From the NCBI RefSeq assembly GCF_009873495.1, contig NZ_CP046703.1, forward strand, positions 1,798,001 to 1,862,000: DNA of 64,000 nt, given 5' to 3'. Position 1 is the stretch's first letter, and every line of letters starts with the position of its first letter. Below, one piece after another: positions 9,829 to 17,728 of the stretch. The stretch is from Nostoc sp. ATCC 53789. GTDB taxonomy: Bacteria; Cyanobacteriota; Cyanobacteriia; Cyanobacteriales; Nostocaceae. Both the position numbers and the translations under genes were made by a program. Under the pieces are notes generated by a model. The model saw nothing but the letters and a program-made list of their open reading frames with translations. It made no database searches and was not told the origin of the DNA.

Positions 9829-10290
9829 TAATTTTTATGAAAAATCTAAATGTAATATTTCAGTCAACAGGATGACTGTCTCAAGAGTAGCTTAACTTTT
9901 GTTAACAATTATTAGTCATTTCCCCGCCTTTGGCTGTTCAGGGAATTCTGTTTCAATTTTGTCGTACTTCTACGGCAGGCGGGTACGCCATCGCACTAAT
10001 CCTAGTGTAAACAAATTTAGTCGGCATGATGAGATTTAATTGTTGCAGACTATCTGCTAGTCATTTGTCACTACATCAAAGGTTGTGGTGAGAAAAATCA
10101 TGATTTTGTTGATGAAAATCATGATTTTTTGATGAAAACCTTAGTTTTATTTCTGAATTCTGCTGTAAGTAAGTTGGCGCGAAAAAAGTCAAGTATGTTA
10201 CGAAACGTAAATAGGCTTAAAACCCTTACTGATGACAAATGACAAATGACCAATGACAGTTAGCTTTAATTGCGCCGACCAACTTAACTG
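9829..10290. other. Intergenic region rich in short repeats
   Basis: No gene seen. It holds the second copy of a dispersed 20-mer (9978-9997), a 20/21-bp AT-rich tandem duplication built on AAAATCATGATTTT (10094-10134), and a MITE-like element at 10166-10286 that abuts the hisG stop codon. Confidence 0.6.
10166..10286. mobile_element. MITE-like element, copy 1 (~120 bp)
   Basis: The left end TAAGTAAGTTGGCGC (10166-10180) and right end GCGCCGACCAACTTA (10272-10286) are imperfect inverted repeats. The interior (CGAAACGTAAATAGGCTTAA, then short GACAAATGAC-type units and TTAGCTTTAATTGCGCC) matches a second copy at 37588-37711. It encodes nothing. The two-copy structure with terminal inversions is what is seen; mobility is inferred. 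Confidence 0.6.
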
Positions 10291-10935
10291 TTAAACCTCT
10301 ACCAAAACTGCTTCCCGCAGCTTGGCAATTACATCACTCACATTACCTGTGTTCATACGGTAACTCAGAGGATGGGCAATCAACCGCGCTGTGCTTTCAT
10401 ACAGGGTAGCGATTTCAATTAAACCATTTTCGCGCATAGTCCGCCCTGTAGAAACCAAATCCACGATCGCTTCTGACATTCCAGTAATCGGGCCTAATTC
10501 CACTGAACCATACAACGGTACGATTTCCACGGGTAAATCTAGACTGTGAAAATATTCACGAGCGCAATTCACATATTTTGAAGCAACTCTACCATGCGGT
10601 GGTAAATCTAAAGGCGATCGGTAAGAACTTGATGCTTGTACCGCCACTGACATCCGACAATACCCAAACTGCAAATCTACCAAGTGGGCGACTTGCGGCT
10701 GCTTCTCCCGCAGCACATCGTAACCAACAACACCCAGTTGTGCTTGACCATATTCTACATAGACAGGCACATCCTGCGCCCGCACCAACAAAGCTTTTGC
10801 AAGTCCCTTAGTATCAGGAATTTGAAGTTGGCGAGTTCCTGAATCTAAAAAAGCGCTAAAATCTAATCCCACAGATTGTAGCAAGCGGATGCTATTTTTA
10901 AGGAGTTCCCCTTTTGGCAATGCAACAGTCAGCAT
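10291..10935 (-). CDS. hisG: ATP phosphoribosyltransferase, short form
   Basis: A 214-aa HisG catalysing the first step of histidine synthesis (ATP + PRPP to phosphoribosyl-ATP). Seen: N-terminal [57 protein letters not shown] and the PRPP-binding [15 protein letters not shown]. The length and absence of the C-terminal regulatory domain identify the short (HisG_S) class, which needs the HisRS-like regulatory subunit HisZ encoded elsewhere. It is divergent from the OmpR-type regulator with a 66-bp gap. Confidence 0.96.
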   Translation of the reverse strand: MLTVALPKGELLKNSIRLLQSVGLDFSAFLDSGTRQLQIPDTKGLAKALLVRAQDVPVYVEYGQAQLGVVGYDVLREKQPQVAHLVDLQFGYCRMSVAVQASSSYRSPLDLPPHGRVASKYVNCAREYFHSLDLPVEIVPLYGSVELGPITGMSEAIVDLVSTGRTMRENGLIEIATLYESTARLIAHPLSYRMNTGNVSDVIAKLREAVLVEV

Positions 10936-11001
10936 TCTTTTTCTTAATATCCTTGGCGATCCAGCAGTTGAATAATATCTCTATATGCTTACCACAGCAG
11001 C

Positions 11002-11700
11002 ATGAGAATTTTATTAGTTGATGATGAAGTTGAACTAACTGAACCCTTGAGTCGCTTGTTGACTCGTGAGGGTTACATTGTGGATGCCGCTTTCGATGGC
11101 ACAATTGGCAGCGAATATGCACAAGTAGGCAGTTATGACCTACTAATTTTAGATTGGATGCTACCAGGAAAAACGGGGTTAGAAATTTGTCAGCAATTGC
11201 GACGACAAGGCAAAACCACTCCCGTGCTGTTTCTCACAGCTAAAGATACTCTCGATGACCGTGTAGAAGGTTTAGATGCTGGCGCGGATGACTATTTAGT
11301 TAAACCTTTTGAACTGCGTGAGTTACTAGCTAGAGTCCGGGCTTTATTGCGTCGTTCTGGTTCCCAAACCTATGAAACCACCACCGGACGTTTAACCGTC
11401 GCTGATTTAGAACTAGATTGTGAAAATCAAGTCGCCTATCGCCAAGGACGAATAATTGAGCTATCGCAAAAAGAAAGCCAGTTGCTGCAATATTTTATGG
11501 AACACACTGGACAGCTAATGACTCATGCCCAAATTATGGAAAATTTGTGGCAAGAGGAAGAACAACCCAGTAGTAATGTGATTGCAGCATTAATTCGTTT
11601 GCTGCGTCGTAAGATTGAGGTAGGTAGAGAAACTGCACTGATTCACACAGTCTACGGCAAAGGCTATCGTTTCGGTGCTTCCTCTGTGGAGTCTGTTTAG
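11002..11700 (+). CDS. OmpR/PhoB-family response regulator (RppA/NrsR-like)
   Basis: A 232-aa two-domain regulator. The receiver is at 1-120 (LLVDDEVE, phosphoacceptor LLILDWMLPG, LVKPFELREL) and a winged-helix DNA-binding domain at about 130-225 (ELSQKESQLLQYF, HTVYGKGYRF). Overall pattern and length resemble the cyanobacterial RppA/NrsR group, but orthology cannot be proved by eye. No partner kinase follows; the next element is a foldback repeat that may terminate transcription. Its targets are unknown. Confidence 0.88.
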   Translation: MRILLVDDEVELTEPLSRLLTREGYIVDAAFDGTIGSEYAQVGSYDLLILDWMLPGKTGLEICQQLRRQGKTTPVLFLTAKDTLDDRVEGLDAGADDYLVKPFELRELLARVRALLRRSGSQTYETTTGRLTVADLELDCENQVAYRQGRIIELSQKESQLLQYFMEHTGQLMTHAQIMENLWQEEEQPSSNVIAALIRLLRRKIEVGRETALIHTVYGKGYRFGASSVESV

Positions 11701-11701
11701 C

Positions 11702-11825
11702 CTGGATTTCTCACAAGTGAGAAATCCAAGGGGTGTGGGAGGTGTGGGAGGATGGGGAAGAAATCTGACCCCGCACACTCCCCACACTCCCCACACTCCC
11801 CACACTCCCCACACTCCCCTTCCCT
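11702..11825. repeat. Foldback repeat with CCCCACACTC decamer array, copy 1
   Basis: Starts with a perfect palindrome with 11-bp arms, GGATTTCTCAC / GTGAGAAATCC (11704-11727). A purine-rich GGTGTGGGAGG stretch, GAAATCTGACCCCGCA, and about five tandem ACACTCCCC-type decamers (11772-11820) follow. The GGTGTGGG and CCCCACAC arms can fold back on each other. A longer copy is at 61225-61405. The palindrome begins right after the regulator stop codon and may act as its terminator. Confidence 0.7.
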
Positions 11826-11895
11826 GCAAGGGAAGGGGCTGGGGGTTAGGTCTGTATTTAACTCAACCCAGAAGCGCTATAACTTAGTAAGAAAA

Positions 11896-12621
11896 TCATA
11901 GTTTTGCCAAAATTTCTTCCCACTCAGAGGGCGAGAGGGGTTGTAACTCTATCTGCATATTAAAACAATCACTAGCTGCGGTGATTAAATCTGCAATAAT
12001 CTTTTCCACACTCAGACTTTGAGGTAGTTGTACAGTAGTAAAAGATTCTGCACCAAATACTTGAGCAAACAGTTCAGCATCGGGTTGCAAACGGATGGAA
12101 CCATGTTGCAAAATTGCCCTACTACGTCGCAGTTGAGCGCTACCAATGAGTTTGGTACCATCTGCCAAAACTAAATCTGCACTGGTTGCTGTGCCAAAAC
12201 AGTTAGGGTTGTGGATGTAACCTCGCCCTTCTGTACCGTAATGTAATTCTACGCCGAGCGATCGCCATCCTTGAATCAAAAACTCACAAATTTTTTCGTA
12301 CACCTGGAGGCGACTACCCGTAATTCCAGATGTGACTACAGCGTAAGTTAAATCACCTTGGTGTAATACGGCCCGTCCACCAGTAGGACGTTGCACTAAA
12401 TCTAATTTCTGCCCTTGCCAAGTCAAATTTTGCCAATATTCAGGGTATTGGCGTTGATGATAGCCAAGAGAAATGGCAGATGGCGACCAGGTATAAAAGC
12501 GCAGAGTTGACGGATGCTTTCCAGACTGGTGCTGTTCTAGTAACCAGTTGTCAATGGCCATTTGCACATTACCAGCCGCCTCTAGCAAAGGAATTAGTCG
12601 CCACACCAGCTTGCTATACAT
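11896..12621 (-). CDS. Lipoate-protein ligase A family protein
   Basis: A 241-aa protein of the biotin/lipoate A/B ligase superfamily. Motifs seen: LRFYTWSPSAISLGYHQ near residue 40, the substrate-binding RPTGGRAVLHQGDLTYAVV near 78-97, DLVLADGTKLIGSAQLRR and AILQHGSIRL. The family attaches or transfers lipoyl/octanoyl groups to the E2 and GcvH proteins of 2-oxoacid dehydrogenases and the glycine cleavage system. Which reaction this one performs (LplA, LipM-type octanoyltransferase) cannot be read from the sequence. It is followed 38 bp upstream on the same strand by a YbjN gene. Confidence 0.85.
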   Translation of the reverse strand: MYSKLVWRLIPLLEAAGNVQMAIDNWLLEQHQSGKHPSTLRFYTWSPSAISLGYHQRQYPEYWQNLTWQGQKLDLVQRPTGGRAVLHQGDLTYAVVTSGITGSRLQVYEKICEFLIQGWRSLGVELHYGTEGRGYIHNPNCFGTATSADLVLADGTKLIGSAQLRRSRAILQHGSIRLQPDAELFAQVFGAESFTTVQLPQSLSVEKIIADLITAASDCFNMQIELQPLSPSEWEEILAKL

Positions 12622-12659
12622 CTAATGCAGTATCAGCCCAATCCAAAATCTAAAATTCC

Positions 12660-13139
12660 TTAAGTTGCACCAAATTCAGTTTGTAAGGCTTCATCGTTGT
12701 TATCAGCGATTGTTGCCACAATGGTAATGAGCCGAGACACTTCGCCAGGAGATAACTCCGCTAAGGTGCGTGTTGAGATCACAACCACTCTGTTTTCTAT
12801 AATACCAAAACGCGCTTCAAAAGTGCTGGAGCAGTTCAACTCCAACAGATAACGCAGCAATCTGGGTTCATCTTTAGCAGGTAAATTTAGCACCGCAGAC
12901 CAAACCGTTATGGTGTCTTCATCGGTTGTACCGTTGAGTTGGACATATACCTGCACACTTCCATACTTAAACTTCCAGAGATAGCCACCCTCTGGAGTAT
13001 GGCTAACCATCGCACTATCATCTTGTTCTAAAGAGTCGATGACATTTTCAATCACCTCCAGATGGTTAATGCCTGTTGTCTCGGCGATTAGCTCATTAAT
13101 GGATTCGTCACTAGTTACGGTTTCTTGGTAGCTTGCCAT
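12660..13139 (-). CDS. YbjN domain-containing protein
   Basis: A 159-aa acidic cytosolic protein with the YbjN/type-III-chaperone-like fold pattern: LEVIENVIDSLEQDD, then alternating strands YLWKFKYGSVQVYVQL and ITVWSAVLNLPA, LLRYLLELNCSSTFEARFGI, and VVVISTRTLAELSPGEVSRLI. YbjN proteins are implicated in stress and motility control in enterobacteria. In cyanobacteria they are abundant and uncharacterised. The ATG at 13139 has no strong Shine-Dalgarno. Confidence 0.8.
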   Translation of the reverse strand: MASYQETVTSDESINELIAETTGINHLEVIENVIDSLEQDDSAMVSHTPEGGYLWKFKYGSVQVYVQLNGTTDEDTITVWSAVLNLPAKDEPRLLRYLLELNCSSTFEARFGIIENRVVVISTRTLAELSPGEVSRLITIVATIADNNDEALQTEFGAT

Positions 13140-13506
13140 ACAGATTTTTTTCTCAATATACTCGCTGTTTCATCTACACATACTTTATAACTTGTGGAGG
13201 CAGTTAGTTTGAGCTTACTTTTGGGTCTACTTTCACTCTAGACAATTCGGGGGCAGGGAGCAGGGAGTAAAATAAGTTACCCCTGATAAATGCAAAGGCT
13301 TGCCTTCCGCCTCTGTCAGGGCATAATCTCCATTTCGTCACTTGGTAAGAGGAAGTATTACGGGCTTGATGATTTGCTTAGATTTATAGTGGGCTAAATT
13401 TATACAGCAAGATCCTAAAAGCAATTCAGGCACAGGGTAGTACTTTACTTGCATTCCACAGAAGTAGCATTTCTCCATTTTGTCAATGTACATAATTCCT
13501 AATTTG
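13140..13506. other. Intergenic region, probable left flank of the accessory island
   Basis: No gene or strong structure seen. It contains a GGCAGGGAGCAGGGAG purine run and AT-rich sequence. It separates chromosomal-type genes (left) from the island (right). I could not identify an attachment-site repeat shared with the right flank near 29840-29880. Confidence 0.4.
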
Positions 13507-13728
13507 TCATTTTATTAGCTTCCAAGAGTAAGCCATATTGCTACTCTGCCAATCTGAAACAATTGCAGCTATTATTTCTTCGCGCTCATCTGATCCTTGG
13601 TTGATAGCTTCAACTAAATCATTAAAAGTTTCTTCGTTTATAGGGATTTTCACTTCCCATTGCCCTTGATCGCTATCGTAATCATCTGAGTCCTCAAAGG
13701 TTACTTTGATATATTTTTCTTGAGTCAT
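13507..13728 (-). CDS. Small acidic protein downstream of the IS110-like gene, unknown function
   Basis: A 73-aa strongly acidic protein (EDSDDYDSDQGQWEVKIP near the N-terminus, QGSDEREEIIAAIVSDW later). AAGGA lies 4-5 nt before its ATG and it starts 13 bp after the stop of the IS110-type gene, so the two look co-transcribed. Accessory genes are not usual in simple IS110 elements. No family recognised. Confidence 0.6.
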   Translation of the reverse strand: MTQEKYIKVTFEDSDDYDSDQGQWEVKIPINEETFNDLVEAINQGSDEREEIIAAIVSDWQSSNMAYSWKLIK

Positions 13729-13741
13729 AATTCCTTTTTTG

Positions 13742-14929
13742 TCACTTCAAGCCTTTAACTAATTCTCTAAACAGTAACCTTGCTCCTTTGGCTGCAATCC
13801 GATTCCTAACAAGCTTCACAGGACGGCCCGCAGCTTTTTCAGTGTCTAACTGTTCCCCCAAAGTTTTACCAATATCATTCTTGAGGCGCGATCGCTTCGG
13901 TTCAATTCTCGTAAATACCCACTGCCACAAAGACTTACGGCACAAATCTGAACCGCCCACTACTTTAGATTTACGGCTATCTCCTGACGCTTCCATTGAG
14001 GGAGCAGCGCCCAAAGCTTTCTGAAATCTTCTCAATGAAAGGTGGCGTTTGGTAGGCTTTTTAGAATTTCGCCCCTGGCGTATCCTCACCTCTGGTTTAC
14101 CATCTGCATCTAGGAATCCCTCAATCGGGTAAATCTGGGAAATGATGACCGATGAAAGGCGATCGCCAAACCCAAACATTTTAAAAACTGTGCGGTAATG
14201 CTCAAATCGTGAATCAGCAAGCAGTTCTCGTAACTCTGCCTCGATGACGTATTCCTCACTTTGGAGATTGCAGATCCTCAAAGCGTGTTGGCGAACGGTG
14301 TCAGTGATGCCCAAGCCTACTGTTTGGGAGTAAAGGCAGTCATAACGCTTACTTTTGCGAATTCCAGCAAGCCAACCCCAGAGCAAAGGTGGTTCACCAG
14401 ATTCACCCCGCCGGGACTTTACTAGTGCAACTTCTGGAAACTGCCACGCTAAATCTTGACGCACCCGATTCATGATCGGAGACTGAACGCGATTCAGGTG
14501 AGCCAGTCGCAAAACTAGTTCTCGAATTCTGACTATTTCGCGATCGCGAATTTGGACAAATCGACGCGGGTCTTGTTGGTAATCAAAGTAGTAACAAGCC
14601 AGTGCCAGAGCGTCTGCATCATCATCTTTATCAGGTAGTGCCAGGTGATTCGCTCGATAATTTCGTAATTCCTTGTGACCTACTAACCTCACTTCTACCC
14701 CGGCACGGGCTAAATGAGTGCCCCAAAGCTTGCTGTAATTATTGCCAGTCGGCTCCAGTAATGCAATATCCGCGTTGAGGGCGAGTAAATCTTGAATTCC
14801 CTTTGCATCAGCGCTCAACTTAAAGAACGGACATTCATAATAAAATTGACGTGGATCTTCGGGCTTCTCCGTAAGCAGACAAACCGAAACTGAGGACTTG
14901 CTAACATCAAGCCCTAAAATTCTAATCAT
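13742..14929 (-). CDS. IS110-family-like DEDD transposase/recombinase
   Basis: A 395-aa protein with both IS110 domains. The RuvC-like N-terminal domain has Asp8 (GLDVSKSS), Glu59 (LLEPTGNNYSKLW) and an acidic cluster whose spacing fits Asp103 and Asp106 (DDADALALA). The C-terminal Transposase_20-like domain has GFGDRLSSVII and the Ser-Gly site MEASGDSRK (Ser314). All catalytic positions are kept, so it may be active. It has an extra Arg/Lys-rich segment near 278-296. AGGAG sits 7 nt upstream of the ATG. IS110 enzymes act with a structured RNA from the non-coding end of the element, and the 300-bp upstream gap is a candidate. No inverted-repeat ends are seen, as usual for the family. Confidence 0.85.
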   Translation of the reverse strand: MIRILGLDVSKSSVSVCLLTEKPEDPRQFYYECPFFKLSADAKGIQDLLALNADIALLEPTGNNYSKLWGTHLARAGVEVRLVGHKELRNYRANHLALPDKDDDADALALACYYFDYQQDPRRFVQIRDREIVRIRELVLRLAHLNRVQSPIMNRVRQDLAWQFPEVALVKSRRGESGEPPLLWGWLAGIRKSKRYDCLYSQTVGLGITDTVRQHALRICNLQSEEYVIEAELRELLADSRFEHYRTVFKMFGFGDRLSSVIISQIYPIEGFLDADGKPEVRIRQGRNSKKPTKRHLSLRRFQKALGAAPSMEASGDSRKSKVVGGSDLCRKSLWQWVFTRIEPKRSRLKNDIGKTLGEQLDTEKAAGRPVKLVRNRIAAKGARLLFRELVKGLK

Positions 14930-15228
14930 TCAGTTCTCCTCTGGGTGGTTTCGTCTTGTCCCTGATGCCATGCCTGCGAATCACCCGAAGGCCACAAAAG
15001 CCTAGTTCACTCTCAAGGCAAAACCAGAAGTTACCGCTTCTGGTGACATAGGGGAGGGAACAGCATATTCACAGCAGCCGAGCTTATGAAAGTAGGAAAG
15101 CCAATTGAGCTTGATTCCAAATAAAAGCCCTAAGCTGCTGTGTGTATGTGCTGTACGTCTGATTTGGACTCAGACCGCGACATGAGCAGCGCTCACGTTT
15201 CGCCGGCGAGTCAGTCCGGCTCATCAGG
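14930..15228 (-). ncRNA. Candidate IS110-type guide (bridge/seek) RNA region, non-coding
   Basis: A gene-free 300 bp directly upstream of the transposase, where IS110-group elements encode their guide RNA. It contains a perfect hairpin, ACCAGAAG / CTTCTGGT with a six-base loop (15023-15044), plus further partly paired GC-rich segments (e.g. around 15170-15220). Only the hairpin is directly seen. That the region is transcribed and guides recombination is inference from the family. Confidence 0.35.
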
Positions 15229-15474
15229 CTACATATATCCAGTACCTTTACAAGTTGTGCATTTACTGGGTTGGCTGTCGTTGACGTAAGCATAAATTAA
15301 TCCTGTACCCCAACAATCGGGGCAACTTACAGATTCGTCATAATCTGGATCGTCTTCATCGTTACCCCAAACTGTTGAGCAACTCTCACATTTATAAAAA
15401 CCAAAAGCAGAATCATATCTGGTTTCTTGAGAGCCACAATTAATGCAATTCGGTGTTTTGATATCTCCTGTCAT
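15229..15474 (-). CDS. Small zinc-ribbon / DnaJ-type Cys-repeat protein
   Basis: An 81-aa cytosolic protein with four CxxC knuckles: CINCGS, CESC, CPDCWGTG and CTTCKGTGYM. The last two match the CxxCxGxG repeats of the DnaJ zinc-binding domain and the first pair resembles a zinc ribbon. There is no J-domain. In mobile elements such proteins often serve as DNA- or protein-binding adaptors. The role here is unknown. It lies beyond the ATPase operon on the same strand. Confidence 0.7.
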   Translation of the reverse strand: MTGDIKTPNCINCGSQETRYDSAFGFYKCESCSTVWGNDEDDPDYDESVSCPDCWGTGLIYAYVNDSQPSKCTTCKGTGYM

Positions 15475-15558
15475 GTTTCTAAAATGTGATATTTTTTACT
15501 TGTTGGAATCGATTAATCAAATGCGATCGCACTCCTCGAAAGCGCGATCGCTTTTGAA

Positions 15559-15756
15559 TTAGCTAACCGTCTGCTTTTCAAGAATTACCGTGCCATGCTC
15601 ATCTTTGACGCTAACGGCACTTATCGGGGAGTTCTGGAGGATTTTTACTTCATTGGGGAAGTGTGCTTGTAACTCAACCTGGCTCATCTCAAAACTTCTG
15701 TTTACATCTGCATCCCCGCTATCGTGAGTTAAAGTAACTCGAAAATCACCACTCAT
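15559..15756 (-). CDS. Small hypothetical protein following the ATPase
   Basis: A 65-aa protein beginning MSGDFRVTLTHDSGDADVN, predicted as a small beta/alpha fold without membrane segment or known motif. Its Shine-Dalgarno (GGAGGG, 7-8 nt before the ATG) is formed by the last codons of the upstream ATPase gene, whose stop is 5 bp away. It is therefore the last gene of the coupled operon. Function unknown. Confidence 0.65.
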   Translation of the reverse strand: MSGDFRVTLTHDSGDADVNRSFEMSQVELQAHFPNEVKILQNSPISAVSVKDEHGTVILEKQTVS

Positions 15757-15761
15757 TTTGT

Positions 15762-16973
15762 TTACCCTCCGAACTGTTTTCTTAACCGCTCCAAGAGCGC
15801 TGCCCCCTCCCCATAGCGGCGGCCAGTGAAGCCCAGCACCTCAGTTACGATCGCACTATCGCTTTTTCCCTCCCCAACGCGCCCAATTAGCCGCCAAAGT
15901 ACCCGATCGTTTTCCGAACAATTTTCTTCTAAATCGGCTCCAGAAGCGGGTTTGAGGTCATTTTCAACCCGTTTTTGGGGTTGGATCGCGTTGTCGCAGT
16001 AAGGTTGTACTATGGTTGAACCACCGCGCACTGTTGCGGCTTTCATCTCCCTATATGGAGGGAGTTTTAAGGGCTGATCGTCGAGCAAACAGTGTGACTG
16101 GTCTTGTTTTAACCAGTTGATAAGCTGTTCATTTTTCAACGATTTGGCGTGGGCTAGAGCCTTTTTACCCAAGCGAATACGGAAGAAAGCATCCGCTAAA
16201 TCTGATTTACCCTCAAGTCCCCAGGCTGCAACCCGGTCATACTGCGAGAGCAAAACTGTGAACCGTCGAGCTTTACGACCTCTACGCGCGTGACGTTCTA
16301 GCCATTCGCCGGAACTGCTTACTTTTGAAACCAGTTCGGGGTACTCCTCAACGATGATCACGCGCTCAGTACCGACTAAAGCAGCGTCGCCGCGCTCCTC
16401 GCGGATTTTCATCTGTTTAGACAAGTCTTCCAGATCCTCAGCCATTCCTTGGTCGATAGCAACCCAGTTCTCGCCTTTACCAGTGACCTCAAGCCCTTGC
16501 CAGTCGGTCGGTGTCCCCTCGCATTCGTAGACGCGAACGCGGCCGCCGATAGTGTAGGCAAGGTATTGGGCTAGCGTTGACTTGCCGGTCCCCATCTCGC
16601 CGATGATCATTACCTGTTTACCTTCAATGGCGGCGATGATATCGGTGATGATTTCCAGTGGTTCCTCAACCACAGCAGCGCTTGCTTCAATGACTTGGGA
16701 CATCGGAACCCCTGCGTAGGGCAAAGCATCGTAAACTTTCAGGAGTTTTTTAACGGCGTTTTCTGTTGCTTGGCAGATGGTAATACCCAGCTTCAAAGCA
16801 GCTGTGACACCGTAAAGGCTGAAAAGCCCAAGAGAAAACACTACACGACCCAGACCCCAGGCACAATAACGCCCAAGGGTTTTGGCATTAGGCAAGTGCA
16901 TCTCTACCCAAGTGTGTGCATTGGCAGTTTTGGGAGGGGCCGCAACCTTGATATCTATTAGATCATTTCCCAT
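15762..16973 (-). CDS. Membrane-anchored FtsK/HerA-superfamily ATPase of the island
   Basis: The ATG at 16973 (403 aa) has GAGG at proper spacing and is preferred over a TTG at 16985. There is one hydrophobic region at about residues 38-65 (VVFSLGLFSLYGVTAALKL). A P-loop domain follows: Walker A GEMGTGKST about 125-133, Walker B RVIIVEEYPEL, then the FtsK/HerA-type strand FTVLLSQ and Arg-rich HARRGRKARR. The C-terminal ~60 residues look like a helix-turn-helix (SAIVTEVLGFTGRRYGEG). The superfamily pumps DNA (conjugation, partition, virion packaging). Which applies is unknown. The stop codon and start overlap those of its neighbours, indicating a tightly coupled operon. Confidence 0.75.
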   Translation of the reverse strand: MGNDLIDIKVAAPPKTANAHTWVEMHLPNAKTLGRYCAWGLGRVVFSLGLFSLYGVTAALKLGITICQATENAVKKLLKVYDALPYAGVPMSQVIEASAAVVEEPLEIITDIIAAIEGKQVMIIGEMGTGKSTLAQYLAYTIGGRVRVYECEGTPTDWQGLEVTGKGENWVAIDQGMAEDLEDLSKQMKIREERGDAALVGTERVIIVEEYPELVSKVSSSGEWLERHARRGRKARRFTVLLSQYDRVAAWGLEGKSDLADAFFRIRLGKKALAHAKSLKNEQLINWLKQDQSHCLLDDQPLKLPPYREMKAATVRGGSTIVQPYCDNAIQPQKRVENDLKPASGADLEENCSENDRVLWRLIGRVGEGKSDSAIVTEVLGFTGRRYGEGAALLERLRKQFGG

Positions 16974-17085
16974 ACTGCACCTCAATTTTCAAGTAAAAAG
17001 GGTGCTGGCTTTGCTGTTTGCAAAGTGCAATGATGCCGATGATCAACGCTGCCAGGGTGAAAAAGAGAATGACAATTTGGTTCAT
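16963..17085 (-). CDS. 40-aa single-span membrane protein
   Basis: A short gene found by following the ATGA overlap chain. The ATG at 17083-17085 overlaps the preceding stop, GGAGGATGAGGA provides a good Shine-Dalgarno, and the TGA at 16963-16965 lies inside the next gene. The product is one hydrophobic helix (IVILFFTLAALIIGIIAL) followed by a short polar tail. It sits immediately before the membrane-anchored ATPase, so it may be a membrane partner of it, or a small coat-like protein. Both are inference. Confidence 0.65.
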   Translation of the reverse strand: MNQIVILFFTLAALIIGIIALCKQQSQHPFYLKIEVQYGK

Positions 17086-17267
17086 TCCTCATCCTCCGAT
17101 TTTGTCTCCCCTGCTCCCTGCTCCCTTTCTCGGAGTGCTTTGCAAGTTTCTGGGTAGGTTTTGCGATCCATCCGGCGGATGGACTCCTGCACATCTGCTG
17201 GTTCCAGCTTGAGCGCTTCATTTATTGCGATCGCAGCAGCTAACCACGGACTACGCTCTTGAGTCAT
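17082..17267 (-). CDS. Small helical hypothetical protein (61 aa)
   Basis: Begins MTQERSPWLAAAIAINEALK, is helical and charged, with an Arg/Glu-rich C-terminus (REREQGAGETKSEDEE). Start and stop both form ATGA overlaps with the flanking genes (17264-17267 and 17082-17085), which is the main evidence that it is real. No recognised domain. Confidence 0.6.
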   Translation of the reverse strand: MTQERSPWLAAAIAINEALKLEPADVQESIRRMDRKTYPETCKALREREQGAGETKSEDEE

Positions 17268-17464
17268 GGTTTCACCTCAATTTCAGAAACTTTAATTGGT
17301 GGCGGATCGATTTCACAGCTTAGATAAACGAGCGCTGTATAAGCATCACCCACAGTCAAATCTGGGTAATATCCTTTTTTTATCAAAGCCTCGTAGTCTG
17401 GATGAATGCTGATTTCACCAATTAGCAATGAGGCTTCAGTTATTAGTTGAGAGAGTGTTTTCAT
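17264..17464 (-). CDS. Small hypothetical protein (66 aa)
   Basis: Begins MKTLSQLITEASLLIGEIS; the middle (DYEALIKKGYYPDLTVGDAY) suggests a compact helical fold. It overlaps the preceding gene by ATGA at 17461-17464 and the following one at 17264-17267. Unknown function within the small-gene operon upstream of the ATPase. Confidence 0.6.
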   Translation of the reverse strand: MKTLSQLITEASLLIGEISIHPDYEALIKKGYYPDLTVGDAYTALVYLSCEIDPPPIKVSEIEVKP

Positions 17465-17673
17465 CCGCCGATCCTTGGATACATGAAGGAGTTAGTCGAT
17501 GAACCCTCGCGGGCTACCAGTTCATCCTCTGGGGTATCGGCTATGATTTCAGCCCAGCCGGTTTTGTCGTTGTTGCGGATGTTCCTTTCTGCGATCGCAC
17601 CCAGCCCAGGACGGGCTGATTCAAATTCGTCAACTACTTTTTGTTGTTTGGGTGTTAGTTGTTGGTCGTTCAT
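17461..17673 (-). CDS. Small hypothetical protein (70 aa), first gene of the overlap chain
   Basis: Begins MNDQQLTPKQQKVVDEFESA and ends with a Gly-rich MYPRIGG tail. It is polar and has no known domain. It is the first gene in a run of four tiny genes that overlap by ATGA before the ATPase. No strong Shine-Dalgarno precedes it. Confidence 0.55.
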   Translation of the reverse strand: MNDQQLTPKQQKVVDEFESARPGLGAIAERNIRNNDKTGWAEIIADTPEDELVAREGSSTNSFMYPRIGG

Positions 17674-17728
17674 GGTAAGTTTTGGTTAGGTAGAGACGGT
17701 ATTAATTTGCCGTCGAACAGGCTCCAGG

